Below are positions 9,163 to 20,002 of a stretch of 64,000 bases of DNA, piece after piece. The notes below the pieces were generated by a model. The model did not search any database and had not been told where the DNA came from. It saw nothing but the letters and a program-made list of their open reading frames with translations. The stretch comes from Halichondria panicea (taxonomy: Eukaryota; Porifera; Demospongiae; Suberitida; Halichondriidae): positions 3,539,047 to 3,603,046 of the forward strand of contig NC_087388.1 in the NCBI RefSeq assembly GCF_963675165.1, given 5' to 3'. The stretch's first letter is position 1, and every line of letters begins with the position of its first letter. A program made the translations under genes and the position numbers.

Positions 9163-11862
9163 ATGAATGCTGCAAGAGGTATAAGAAGGAGACCACGGCT
9201 TACTGCAGATCAAGTGGCCTCACAGCTGACCTATGATGTCGATCAAGATGAAGATGACTTACCAGATGTTGAAGAAGTACGTTACGATGTTACTGTAGTG
9301 GTTTTAATAGTCAGTTAATTTTGGTATACATATACATATCGTTATATTCAGGTAGAGTTGTGGGAGACAGAGGATTTAGATGAAGAGCTGGTAGTGGAAG
9401 ACACCTCTCTGCAGACAGGGGAATCGAATGCTGAAGAAGAGGCAACCGAACAAACTCAAGTGACTCCTCTTCTCCGGCTGTATATATTTTTCTTGCTTAT
9501 GTTTCAAGCTTTATTCCGCCTATCTGATAACGCCCTTGACGTACTGCTCAAATTCCTGTCAATATTTTTCAGGACAATTTCACAGATGCTTGTTCCGCTA
9601 CCACAATGTTTCCTGGACAAACTTCCTAAGAATATTCGTTCAGCTCGCCTCGGTGCAGGGAACAATTTCAAGAAGTACGTTGTTTGTCGCAGTCTCTATG
9701 ACATAGACCAGTGTGTAATTCGTCGTGTTGGTCACAGAGCTAAATCAGGGAGATGTGTGTATAGAAGGTTCCCAAATCACCCACAGACCCAACACAGAAA
9801 GAAGTGCAAGGCAGTTCTCATGAAAGATGAAAGAAGTAAAATGGAGATCAGGGCTATTTCTTTTTATCCAAGATTTATATACTGCTACAAAAGCCTCATA
9901 GACTCTCTGCAAGAAATGCTTCTGCGGCCAGGTTTTTTGTACAGGTGTCAACTTTGGCGTAGCCGACAGACTAATGCTGGTACTTATTCAGATGTATATG
10001 ATGGGGCTGTGTGGAAGCAGGGGCTGTGTGGAAGCAGTTTCAAACATATGACGGCCATCCATTTTTGAGTTTGACTGGGAATCTCGCGTTTCAGCTAAAC
10101 ATTGAGTGGTTTAACCCTTTCAAACATACTCAACACTCCGAAGGGGCTATCTATTTGAGCATTTTGAACTTACCCCGAACTGAACGGTACTTGCAAGAGA
10201 ACATTATCCTTGTTGGAGTTATTCCTGGCCCAAAAGAACCACCTCTTCACTTGAACACATTTCTGGAGCCACTTGTGAACGATTTGAAGAATCTCTGGAC
10301 TGGGGTTCTCATGAAAAGTGAGCATGATAACACTCACTCTCCTTGTCCGAGCAGCTTTGCTTTGTGTCACATGCGACATTCCTGCAGCAAGAAAAGTTTG
10401 CGGGTTTATGGGACATGCAGCTCTACCAAAGGATGTAGTAAATGTCTTTTGTCCTTCCCTACAAATGCCTTCGGTGAAAAGGGTGATTATTCTAATTATG
10501 AGAAGACACAGTGGACTGAAAGAACTATTGAGGACCACAAGCTGATGCGCACTCGAAATGTTCCACACTTAAAGATCGAAAGATCATTGAGAAAGATCAC
10601 GGACTTCGCTACACCATTCTGCTGGAGCTCCCATACTTTGATCCAATTCAAATGTGTGTGATTGATCCTATGCACAATTTGCTCCTTGGAACTTGTAAAC
10701 ACATCGTTGAAATATGGAGGACAAGGTCACTTTTGTCGAGTAAAGACTTTGACGCTATTCAGGAAAAAGTCGATGCGTTTGTATGCGTTTGTATGTCCTG
10801 CTGATGTGGGTCGCATTCCCTCAAAATTATTGTCTAAGTTTTCTGGGATAACTGCAGAGCAATGGAAAAATTGGGTACTTTACTTTTCATTGTACGCTTT
10901 GTACGCTCTCAAGAACACCCTTCCATGGAGAGACTACAAATACTGGCAGCTCTTTGTCAAGGTATGTTGCATTTTATGCCGTCGAAGAGTCACTGAGGAA
11001 AGTCTTGTTGAAGCTGACGAGTTGTTGCAATTGTTTTGGAAGGATTTTGTTGATTTATACGGTAAAAAATCTTGTACAATTAATATGCACCTTCATGGTC
11101 ATCTGACTCAGTGTGTCCGTGAATATGGCCCGGTGTATTCCTTTTGGTGTTTCGCCTTCGAAAGGATGAACGGTATTCTTGGTTCATATCGTACCAATAA
11201 TCGTCACGTCTCCGTTCAGTATATGCGTAAATTTCTTGACAGTAAGAGATACGCACCCTTCAATTGGCCCAAGGAATTCACTGAAGAGTACCTTCCCTTG
11301 CCACAACATTTTGTATATCATAAAGGCTCTTTGATGCAAAGTAATGTTGAAACAGAGATTGATTCACAACAGTACAACGCTCTGAAGGTGCGCTGTCTTC
11401 GAGCCAGAAAGCAGAGATAATGCCTCACATTCTCAGGCGTTTGGGAGGCGTTTGGGAGCTGATGCGGAAAGTGTTAGGCTACATGCTCTCTACAAACAGA
11501 CCAAATGCTTATCAATTGGCAGTTATGTGCTTGGAAGCAAAGGTTCCCGACATTCGAAGTCTTCACTTGTCCTTGCTCAACACTCATTTTCTCATGAGCA
11601 CACTGAGTTGGCCGAGATTCTTTTTTTTATTGAGTGTACAATTACTTATCAACAGTCCGATTCATCCGAATGCACAAACCTGTGGTTTGCTTGTGTTAAC
11701 TATTACCTCGAACACCCGTGCAAAGTCTGGTATGGACACCCCGTGCAAGTTTGGACCACAGTGAAGTCGCCTGTAACACAGTTTATACCAGTAAATTTCA
11801 TTAAGTCTCGAGTAGTGTATGAGTGTATGTTAAATGCACTAGAGACTTTGGTCGAGCTCTAA
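9163..11862 (+). pseudogene. Tnp2/DUF4218-type (CACTA, En/Spm-like) transposase gene
   Basis: Exon 1 starts at ATG 9163 and ends at 9276. A 75-bp intron (9277-9351) leads in frame into an acidic second exon. Further on come the hallmarks of the family: a C/H-poor N-terminal region with KYVVCRSLYDIDQC, FPNHP and LMK; then VYDGAVWKQ, GNLAFQLNIEWFNPF, ILVGVIPGPKEP, ALLCVTCDIPAARKVCGF and GCSKCLLSFP; then YFDPIQ and VIDPMHNLLLGT; and the DUF4218 end with NMHLHGHL, CVREYGPVYSFWCFAFERMNG and HPCKVWYG. The last frame stops at 11862. At least five frame changes break it, one caused by an exact 17-bp tandem duplication at 10004-10037. It is therefore not translatable as it stands. CACTA ends were not found. 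Confidence 0.85.
10004..10037. repeat. 17-bp tandem duplication that shifts the Tnp2 frame
   Basis: GGGCTGTGTGGAAGCAG occurs at 10004-10020 and 10021-10037, directly after VYDGAVWKQ. Seventeen is not a multiple of three, so this single event shifts the frame. Confidence 0.95.
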
Positions 11863-14569
11863 TCTATGACTCTGTATACTCCTTTACATGTGTGATACAT
11901 TTTATTATGTGAAAAAAAATTTGAGTTCAAAGGCTGTCCACATGATCAGTTCAAAGTTTTTCAGCCCCTAATGTACCTAGCCTAGCCTGCATATATATAT
12001 CTGTGCTGCATGCTAGAAATTAAGCAAGCTTTGCTACTGGAGAATTTCAACAGACATGCATGCCTCAAAACAGAAGGTATAATACAAAACAGCTAGCTAA
12101 CTTTCTACAGAGTGATTGTATTTCTCAGCTGCAGGAGACAAAGTGGCTTGTATAGATCGCGAGCAGAGGAAAATACTTGGAGTCCAGATTAAACTACGTA
12201 TCAACAAGTATATACAGGAGGAAGGTTAGGGGGCACTCTTCCAAACTACTTAACGTCATTAGTACTTTACCCTCAGCTCCCCCCCCCCCCTCCTCTATAA
12301 ACGCATGACAAGAATTCACTATAAATTATGGACGTAGCTTGAAGACGGGCCACACCCATTAAACAGTCACAGTTCTAAAAATATACATCAGCTCTTGCTT
12401 GCATGCCTGGTACCATTAATTTGTCAATGAAGGATTCTGTGAGAACTAATTCCGTATATAGTTTTACCTCAGTACAGTGACATGGCTAGTTGCAAGCCAC
12501 GTCTCTTCTTGAGCATATCTTCTTGAGCATGTCTAGATTCCCCCTCCCTAGAAGTGCCTCCTTATAGTCAGCCCAACGGTATCTTACTGATACTTAGGCC
12601 TTCACTTTTTTCCGCTGTGTTTACAAGTGTGGACATGCACCACCTAATGACACAAAATAATGTGCTTCTGAACAATCTTATTATAATGCATGCCTAATCA
12701 GCTGTGTGTACACCCTGACCTAAAACTAAAAGGTAAAGTCTTTTGTTTTTTATAGGGGAAGAGCAATCGAAGGACAGTGCTTCCCTTAATTATGAAAACA
12801 TTATAAACATAATTATATGTGGTGTAATACGATGTTGGAAATGTGAAGTGTGCAATTGACATTTGGCATGTTCTTGGTTACATCAAATATTAGCTTGCAC
12901 ATGTCATGTGCACAAACATTGGAAACTTGGGATGACACAATCCTGTTCACTACTTGGCAACTCCAAGTTTGGCAAGAATTTCTCAACTTGGGAATTCGCA
13001 TTCTTACTGTGATAACATTTATATTGATGGTTCCCCCAGGTCCTGAGAAACGCTAGTCGAATGTAAGTGACATTGTCTTACTACTTATCTGTAGGTTGTT
13101 ATGGAGTGTTTATGAGGACAAGTGGCACGGGATACGTACATCTAAAGAAACAAGAGTGGATCTACGCCAATCTAATCGTTGCTAAATTATGTTTGTTAAG
13201 AAGTGGTGTTTGTTAAGAAGTGGAGCTATAATATACCTGGCTCCTCTTGATGATTGTAAGTACTGGGCTGATGAAATAGTCCTGTACAAGTTGTCATCTT
13301 TTATTTGTTAAAAATAATAGGGAATTTCCCCTCACGTAGACAGTAAATTTCATTGTAAAAAATGAACGTTCGGTGAGTTTCTTGGCGCTTGACCTGTTTA
13401 AAGAGACCCAAATTTTTACAGGTAGGTAGAGGAAGGGTTGAAGTTAGCACCTGTGAAAAAAAAATTTTTTGCCGCCTATAGCTTAATTTAATTATTGCAG
13501 GTCCTTTTCATTGGCACTGTCACTTGAAAATGATGAGATGTTGGTGAGGAATCGTCATCCGTTGAATACATTGTGTTGAACGTTCAGGCATATTCTCTGT
13601 CTCACCGGTCAAACAATTAATCAATTAATACCATATCCTTATACAATCTCAGGTCGGAATTTGTTTTTCAATATTTTCAAGTAGAACATAGCAAAACATA
13701 GCAAAACTTCACCATAGACAAATTATCGTAATTGGAAGATGGCAAGTAGCTTTCTAATCTGTACTGTACTAGACTGCTGCTGTCTGTAGAGTTACTAGTT
13801 GCTCTCCATTTAGAAACAAATAATTGCGGCGTTAAAATCTGACCTTATTGACCTTGGCTTACCTCCTCTGGGGTCAACCTATCAACCTATATTCCATTGT
13901 CATTGTCTGTCTTGAATGCTGGAGGCATTTCTCACAACACACTCGTTTTGCAGGAGAGTGTGCACCAAATAATTTTGCCACTTGATTATGGGCTGTTCTG
14001 TTCTCTGTTCTGAATACTGTCGTTGCTGATGATGGAAACTGGGTCTGGGTCTCAGACATGGTCCCCACCCTATCATACGCTACACAAGTTTTCTTCTGAT
14101 CAGCGGTCATTTGATTCTGTTGAGGTGACTTCCGCAAGTACAAGTATGTGCTCCTAAGATCCTAAATGGGATGAAAGTTGCAAGTTCTACACCCAAGCAT
14201 TCTGGGGTAGTTATGGCACATGGCACGTAACCGAGAAAGTGTCGCAAACTCTCTCCAATACAGTACTTGACGGTGACGGTGACATTTTCTATTGATGGCT
14301 GCAGCAAGTGTGAACCCACACAGCTGACATATTTGAAGACCATTCCTCTCGAGCACTCTACTTATGTGACGGAGACTGGAGAGAATCTGCTGGCTGTAAC
14401 ACCATGTGTTTCATAATGTGTTGACGCATTATTATGTTGTTGTAGTAGATGTGTATACTACAAATAATAACTTGTTGAAAGTTGAGGGAATACAATACTA
14501 GTTGCACAAGTCAAAGTGTATAATTAGCTAGATCATCAAGGATTGGTCCTGGACTACTGAAAGTCCACA
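11863..14569. other. No convincing gene in 2.7 kb
   Basis: AT-rich DNA. Short cysteine-containing minus-strand frames at 13874-14360 could be old exons but show no family. A 17-bp exact tandem duplication (TGTTTGTTAAGAAGTGG) lies at 13190-13223. A C10 run lies near 12280. Confidence 0.45.
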
Positions 14570-14954
14570 TTTTCTGACATCAAGGATTGACATTTTAGCT
14601 AGCTGGAAATATTACTGAAAGTCCAATATTACTGAAAGTCCACATTTTCAAGGATTGGGATATTACTGAAAGTCCACGAAATGTAACACATTTGCACATT
14701 TGCATATTTCATTTGCATATTTCCAAGCATATTTCCAAGCATAGGTCCACACTGAAATTTGATTTTTTTTGCTACACAGTTTTGTGGTCTAAAGCAGATT
14801 CATAGTCATCCAAAACTATTCCACATTTTCTGACATCAAGGATTGACATTTTAGCTAGCTGGAAATATTACTGAAAGTCCAATATTACTGAAAGTCCACA
14901 TTTTCAAGGATTGGGATATTACTGAAAGTCCACGAAATGTAACACATTTGCACA
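14570..14954. repeat. 251-bp tandem repeat, copy 1 and first part of copy 2
   Basis: The unit starts CCACATTTTCTGACATCAAGG and ends CATCCAAAACTATT-like. Copy 1 is 14570-14820. Copy 2 starts at 14821, is interrupted at 14954 by the transposon, and resumes at 18759. Within the unit the phrase ATTACTGAAAGTCCA is itself repeated three times. Copy 1 therefore preserves the uninterrupted target site. Confidence 0.9.
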
Positions 14955-15172
14955 GATCAGTGTATTAAAGCGGCCATTCTAGAATGTCTGTGTTTTTTGC
15001 CAAAAAGTCAGGAAATTAGGGAGTGCTTGCATTTACCAATTTCTGGATTCTTAAATCTTTACATTTCCATTAATGCGAGTTTCCAGAACTCAACGTTTCC
15101 TGGTATTTTGAAAACACGAGGGGGAGAAATTTTAACATTACAACCCCTGTGGCAGTTATAAGTTTGTGCAAT
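14955..15172 (+). repeat. Left terminal inverted repeat
   Basis: It runs from GATCAGTG to about GCAGTTATAAGTT and is the reverse complement of 18550-18758 with a few mismatches and small indels near its inner end. Confidence 0.85.
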
Positions 15173-15606
15173 AGGTGAATAATTGTATACCAGTCATATC
15201 TCCTGTTTGGAACATTTCTAAGATAATGTGCTGATACCATTGTGTATATTTCCATAGCAACATAGGGTGGTGGGTTTGTGGTAGAACAGCAAAAAAAATT
15301 GGTAATCAGTTATAGGGAGAGAAAAGACCATGCAACGGTTTCCAGCCAGGTCTGGGACTTTGTCACAATGTCTATAAGAGTTTGGCTATCTTATAATTAT
15401 GCAAGGTTCAATCTTGCTTACATATCTACACATCCCCCGCAGTGCTCAAAATTGTTAGCCCGTTTCAGTTGAAAGGCTGTGAAGTTCACATAATAATAAT
15501 AATAACAAGAATAAGAATAAGAATAAGAATAAATGCATGAAACAAGAGTATACATATACTCTTGATGAAAACACAACAGGGATACAAGTTCACCAATAAA
15601 TGTTCA

Positions 15607-16884
15607 TTAGTCAGAGCTTGACAATGGAGAAGGCGTATGCTTTCGAAGAAATTCTTGGAAGCTTCTTACAAGGGGTAACTTTGGGCAGTCCTTGAGAGTC
15701 AAAGAGGCACGACAATGTGGGCAGGTTGACTGGGCCTCCAGCCATTGTGCCACACACACCTCACACCCCAAAATAACATTACAACAGGGAGACACCACAG
15801 CTGGGAATGATGTCTGAGACTTGCATACGAGGCATTCGAATACAGTTTTATCCATAGTGCCTAGGGAAGATGGTGCCAATGGTAGAGACATTTTTTTTGC
15901 TCTGTGCTGTGGGGCAAAATCAAAATCACTATCAGAGCTCGAGTCCAAGGAAATAACCCTTCCTTTCTTTACTTCAGATTTTCTAACGGCTCGAATACGT
16001 TTGGAGGTTTTCCAAAACCTTGATCCTGGATAGAGAAAGTAAGCACTAGTAATGGCATAATCAGTAACTGCTGAATTAACAAGTTATTAAAGAGTCAGCA
16101 CAATGAATACATCGAGCTTCTTACCTCGAGTAGTAGAAGTATTCGGTATCTTCAGGTAGTCTATGTCCATAAGTACGCATTCTTCACCATTGAATAGCTC
16201 GTCACTAACCATCTTCGACACATTTGGAACGCTGGCAATTTCCTCAGAAAGGTCGATGGGGACATTGCTCACTTTCTTCCATTGTTTGCACACCTCAATA
16301 TACTTTCTCCATTCGGGACGGCTGCTAGAACTTGAAGACATTGTGGAAGGGCCTGCACCATCAACACTCGGTTCAGCTCGAGCTCGAACTCCAGGTGGCT
16401 TCTGTCCTGAGGCAGAGCTTGCACCTAGCAAGGCTGACGTGAACTTTGGACTCCATTTTGGCGGTCGTCCTCTTTTTCGTGATGTTGCTTGTGATGTTGC
16501 TTGTGAAGGAGGCTGGTAAGAGAAAGAGGCTACTTGCTGGTCTTGAGGCAAACCATCTGCCTTGAGCGAATCCCCGTTCACAACCCACTTTGATAGGTCA
16601 TCTACATCAAGAAACTTTCCCTCATGGTCTGGTGTTTCCACAAACCCATCGTCAGAAATCAAAATAATGGAATCGGGGAACAGTCCAAACACTTTACCAA
16701 TAACTTGAGTAGTTAGCTGTGATGGTTTGAGCTTCACGGTTTTGCCATCTTTCTCTATGGTATACAGGCTGTAGTTGTACAAGTTGCTTACACTCGAACT
16801 CATGTTCCTAGGCCCTTCTTTCACGGTATCAGCGCAGCATAGAGCTAAATAGAGAGGACACTTGCAATTTTGTGCCCAGGCCAT
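15607..16884 (-). CDS. AT-hook plus RING-like accessory protein of the transposon
   Basis: Two exons, 16884-16125 and 16025-15607, join across a GT-AG intron of 99 bp (16026-16124) to give an unbroken 392-residue protein. Residues ~30-90 hold an unplaced globular region (SLYTIEKDGKTVKLKP, LFPDSIILISDDGFVETPD). Near residue 140 is a classical AT-hook, RKRGRPPKW, expected to contact the minor groove of AT-rich DNA. A basic stretch, an acidic SSSDSDFDF patch, and then a C-terminal C2-C2-C2-C2 finger follow: CLVC, PCCN, CEVC, CPHC. This spacing is RING-like, suggesting a ubiquitin ligase or a zinc scaffold. The SQATSQAT before the hook is an in-frame 12-bp duplication (16481-16504). It shares a 120-bp divergent promoter region with the transposase, and unlike that gene it is intact. 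The start ATG at 16884 is the first in frame; a second, at MSSSVSNLYN (16803), is possible. Confidence 0.75.
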
Positions 16885-17004
16885 GTGCTTTTGACCGTAT
16901 GTTGATCTACATGTAGATTTATCTATTTAAAAAGCAATCGCAAAATATTTATTAGGCTAGGGTGCGGCTAATTCGAATCCAGGCGTGTATCGAGGCTAAG
17001 AAGG
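16885..17004. promoter_or_regulatory. Probable bidirectional promoter between the two transposon genes
   Basis: Only 120 bp separate the divergent start codons. The interval contains an AT-rich TTTATCTATTTAAAAAG and a CGAATCC-AGGCGTGTATCGAGGCTA segment resembling the window's short TAGCCTCGA palindromes. Promoter function is inferred from arrangement only. Confidence 0.4.
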
Positions 17005-18490
17005 ATGGATGTGGATGAAGTGTTTGAAATGGTTACAAGTGGTATGACCCACGAAGATATAAGTAATACACTCAAGACCCGCTTTCCAGGAATAAGAGGC
17101 TTCTCTGCAAGAAGTGTTCGGCGATTCTGCTCTGAAAATGGCATTCATAAACCAGATTCTGCTCAAGTAGATGCTGTAGTCGAATGTGCTGTTACTGAAG
17201 TAAGCTAAACGTAGTATAGGGCTTAATACTAAGAATATTACCGTAGCACCGGAGAATACAGTCCATGTGCGTAATTAGCTAAGTACCACAAAAAACATTT
17301 CTAAATTAATTATGACTTGCAGGTTGGACATGTGTATGGCCGGAGAATGTTAAAGGGTGTGCTTGAGTCTAAAGGTATTAAGGTATCTGAGAAAAGAGTT
17401 TCAGAGTCCTTACAGAGAGTGGCCCCTTTGCAATATGATCAGCGGCGGAATGACACCTTAGACCGTACTAATCCACTGCAATACTCGGCTCTCCACTTTG
17501 GGCATAAACTTCATATTGACCAAAATGAAAAGATCACAATGTTTGGTGCTACCCACATAGTTGCAAGGGATGGATATTCAGGCAAGATAATTGCTTACTG
17601 TACAATGCCAGTCAAGAACAATTTGGCTATATACGACAGTATTTTGAGGTATTGTTCAACTCATTGAATAATAGTTACATCAGTAACACGTATAATTTCC
17701 ATATCAGGTCATCTACTAAAACGTATGGTCTTTGGAAGCAAATTCGAGTCGACCATGGAAGAGAATTTTATCTTCTTTTGTATGTACAAGAAGCACTTCG
17801 TTGTCGTGTTGGCCCTCGGGATATTCTTCCTTACGTTCAATCTCCTTCAACAGAAGTAAGGGTACTGATATTGCTTACATGCATTAACTTTTCTCTCTAC
17901 AGAACCACACTGTTGAACGCATTATTTTGGGTTGAAGTAAATTCTCGTATTAACTACCCCCTAAAGCGACACTTGATATCAATGGAAGCTACTAATCTGA
18001 TTAACATGAGTGATGAAACTACAAAATTTTGTGTTTCGTTTGTTACGTGCAATGTTGCTTATCATGGATTATCATTGTTTGTTGCAGCTTGGAATCATCA
18101 TTCTATACCAGGTAAATGTAATGACATTATTATTGATGACACATGCGCTATTATAATATGTGATACAGGTCGAGGAGTACCCAATCATTTGCAGGTGCAG
18201 CGTTATGAAACTATACCCATTCCAGATGGGGAAGTACCGGGTACTGATGAAGCTGCAGATGCATACCGTTCTCAAGGTGGTCAGCTAAGAGAGTTTGGAC
18301 TTTTTGGTTGCGATCCACTCTTCCACTCAAGGATCGACAGGATCTAATTATGAAAAGGGAGCAATATTTCCTCTCTCGCTGTCGTTTTGGGGACATCTTT
18401 AGTAATGTGGTATCAGGAAATGGACAAGCATATTCATATGCAATTGCTGAGTTCATTAGAATAACGAACTCTCTAGAAGCTTATCTATAG
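17005..18490 (+). pseudogene. DDE integrase-like transposase, frameshifted at its catalytic glutamate
   Basis: Exon 1 is 17005-17199 and starts MDVDEVFEMV. It contains a helix-turn-helix-like segment (MTHEDISNTL, GFSARSVRRFC). Exon 2 is 17323-17648; exon 3 starts at 17708; another intron lies at about 18112-18169. The integrase-type core shows a first aspartate in HIDQNEKI and a second in VDHGREF. The third acidic residue sits in NHTVER, at the start of the exon beginning near 17902. Directly after that glutamate an extra ATTT-like tetranucleotide shifts the frame before WVEVNSRINYP. A second frame change lies near 18325, before KDRQDLIMKREQYF. The conserved tail GLFGCDPL is visible between them. 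This copy should not make a full transposase, although its neighbour is intact. Confidence 0.8.
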
Positions 18491-18549
18491 TCTAAGAGCC
18501 ATTTTACTTGCTCATAATCATTATAGAGTGTTTAACATTAACTGAGTAC

Positions 18550-18758
18550 TACAAGTTAACTGCTAGGGGTTGTAATATTAAAATATCTCCCCCTCGTGTT
18601 TTCAAAATACCAGGAAACGTTGGGTTCTGGAAACTCGCATTAATGGAAATTTAAAGATTTAAGAATCCAGAAATTGGTAAATGCAAGCACTCCCTAATTT
18701 CCTGACTTTTTGGCAAAAAACACAGACATTCTAGAATGGCCGCTTTAATACACTGATC
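18550..18758 (-). repeat. Right terminal inverted repeat
   Basis: Inverted partner of 14955-15172, ending CACTGATC at 18758. Confidence 0.85.
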
Positions 18759-18930
18759 TGCACATTTGCATATTTCATTTGCATATTTCCAAGCATAGGT
18801 CCACACTGAAATTTGATTTTTTTTGCTACACAGTTTTGTGGTCTAAAGCAGATTCATAGTCATCCAAAACGCGGGGGTAGCTACACAGTTTTGTGGTCGT
18901 CTAAAGCAGATTCATAGTCATTTGTAACGC
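18759..18930. repeat. Rest of tandem-repeat copy 2, with a local ~55-bp duplication
   Basis: After the TSD the sequence resumes CACATTTGCATATTTC as in copy 1 and runs to CATCCAAAAC. It then repeats GCTACACAGTTTTGTGGTC...CATAGTCAT once more at about 18877-18925. Confidence 0.85.
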
Positions 18931-20002
18931 GGGTACACGGTGGGTTGTATACTGGGTCACGTGCCAATCTATTATCTATGGTTGCATACATGCAGTAATC
19001 GTATGCTGCAGGAAACACTCCACACACAATTTTTGGTTTCTCCACAATCTCAATGCAATCGAAGATTAACTCTCGGGATATTGATGGGGCCAGTGGTGAT
19101 GACATGCAGTGTGGATCGAGGCAAACAATTTTTTTGAGCACACAACAAAAACATACGTATCACAATCAAATACAGGATGAAGTATTACAGTATACAGTCC
19201 TCATGTTTTATACCAGAAAAGTGAACTGATGAACTTGGGGATTTTTTGCATTTTAATACCCAGAAGTCAGCTTAAGTTAAATATGTAGTGGGCAGCGCTC
19301 GTGAAGTTGTTTGCCTCCAAAATAAGGTTGCGTTCAATTGAGATGAAGTATTGTTGAAGGTAGTACAGCTACGGTTCAATCGCCTCTTTCACAGGGTAAA
19401 TAGTGACACTATACAGAAGCTTATTAAAGTGTAATTAGTTAGGCAATTAAGGGGGGGATACTGTATTTTTGGTATCCATCATAACTTCCTCGTTTTGCAT
19501 CCTCTGCTTATAAAATTGACATCAGCATGCAGCTCATTCTTTGTTCTTTCTAATGCTATGCTTATGTTTTGCATACTTACTCTCCAAGGTGAAGTACTGC
19601 CACCTGATGTGGTCTTTTCTATATATTCATAACTCAAACCACAATTGGACTAACCCCTTCCCACTTTGTGTACACTTAAACTAACCACAAATCTATTGAT
19701 TGAATGATGGATTTTTTTTATCTTTATACAGAAGAGAGTGCCAATAAATTTTTATAAGGAACTTACAAAAGATTGATATATATACATTGTATAGATTGTA
19801 TACTCAATCAGAATCAAAATTCCATCATTCATTTGAAAGAGTAGGAAGAGAGCTTTCCAATGGTATCTTAAAGTTGGCTCAAGTCCAAAGATTGAGCTAG
19901 TAATTTTTTTTCAATATAAAAAACAAGTTTTTCACAAAAATCAATAAGTTTCCTGCTAAGTACGTAGTGCCCTCTTCATCAATGTGTTCTTGCTCTGTAC
20001 GT
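18931..20002. other. No gene seen
   Basis: One minus-strand frame (about 18881-19141) has a proline/cysteine-containing stretch but no recognisable family. The remainder is AT-rich. Confidence 0.4.

Larger units (their letters stand above)
14955..18758. mobile_element. 3.8-kb DNA transposon, long TIRs, 6-bp TSD (IS3EU-like?)
   Basis: The element begins GATCAGTGTATTAAAGC and ends GCTTTAATACACTGATC, with inverted repeats about 210 bp long. The hexamer TGCACA flanks it at 14949-14954 and 18759-18764. The uninterrupted tandem copy at about 14690-14705 carries that hexamer once, which confirms both borders. It holds two divergent genes: a damaged DDE transposase on the plus strand and an intact AT-hook/RING gene on the minus strand. 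A retroviral-integrase-like DDE core together with a 6-bp TSD recalls IS3EU elements. The termini do not obviously match the ends I remember for that group, so the superfamily is left open. Confidence 0.85.

Noticed and set aside
12813-13056. Overlapping open frames on both strands with local dyads (TTGGCAA, CATGTGCAC)
   Set aside because: Imperfect palindromic sequence makes both strands open by chance; no protein family recognised.
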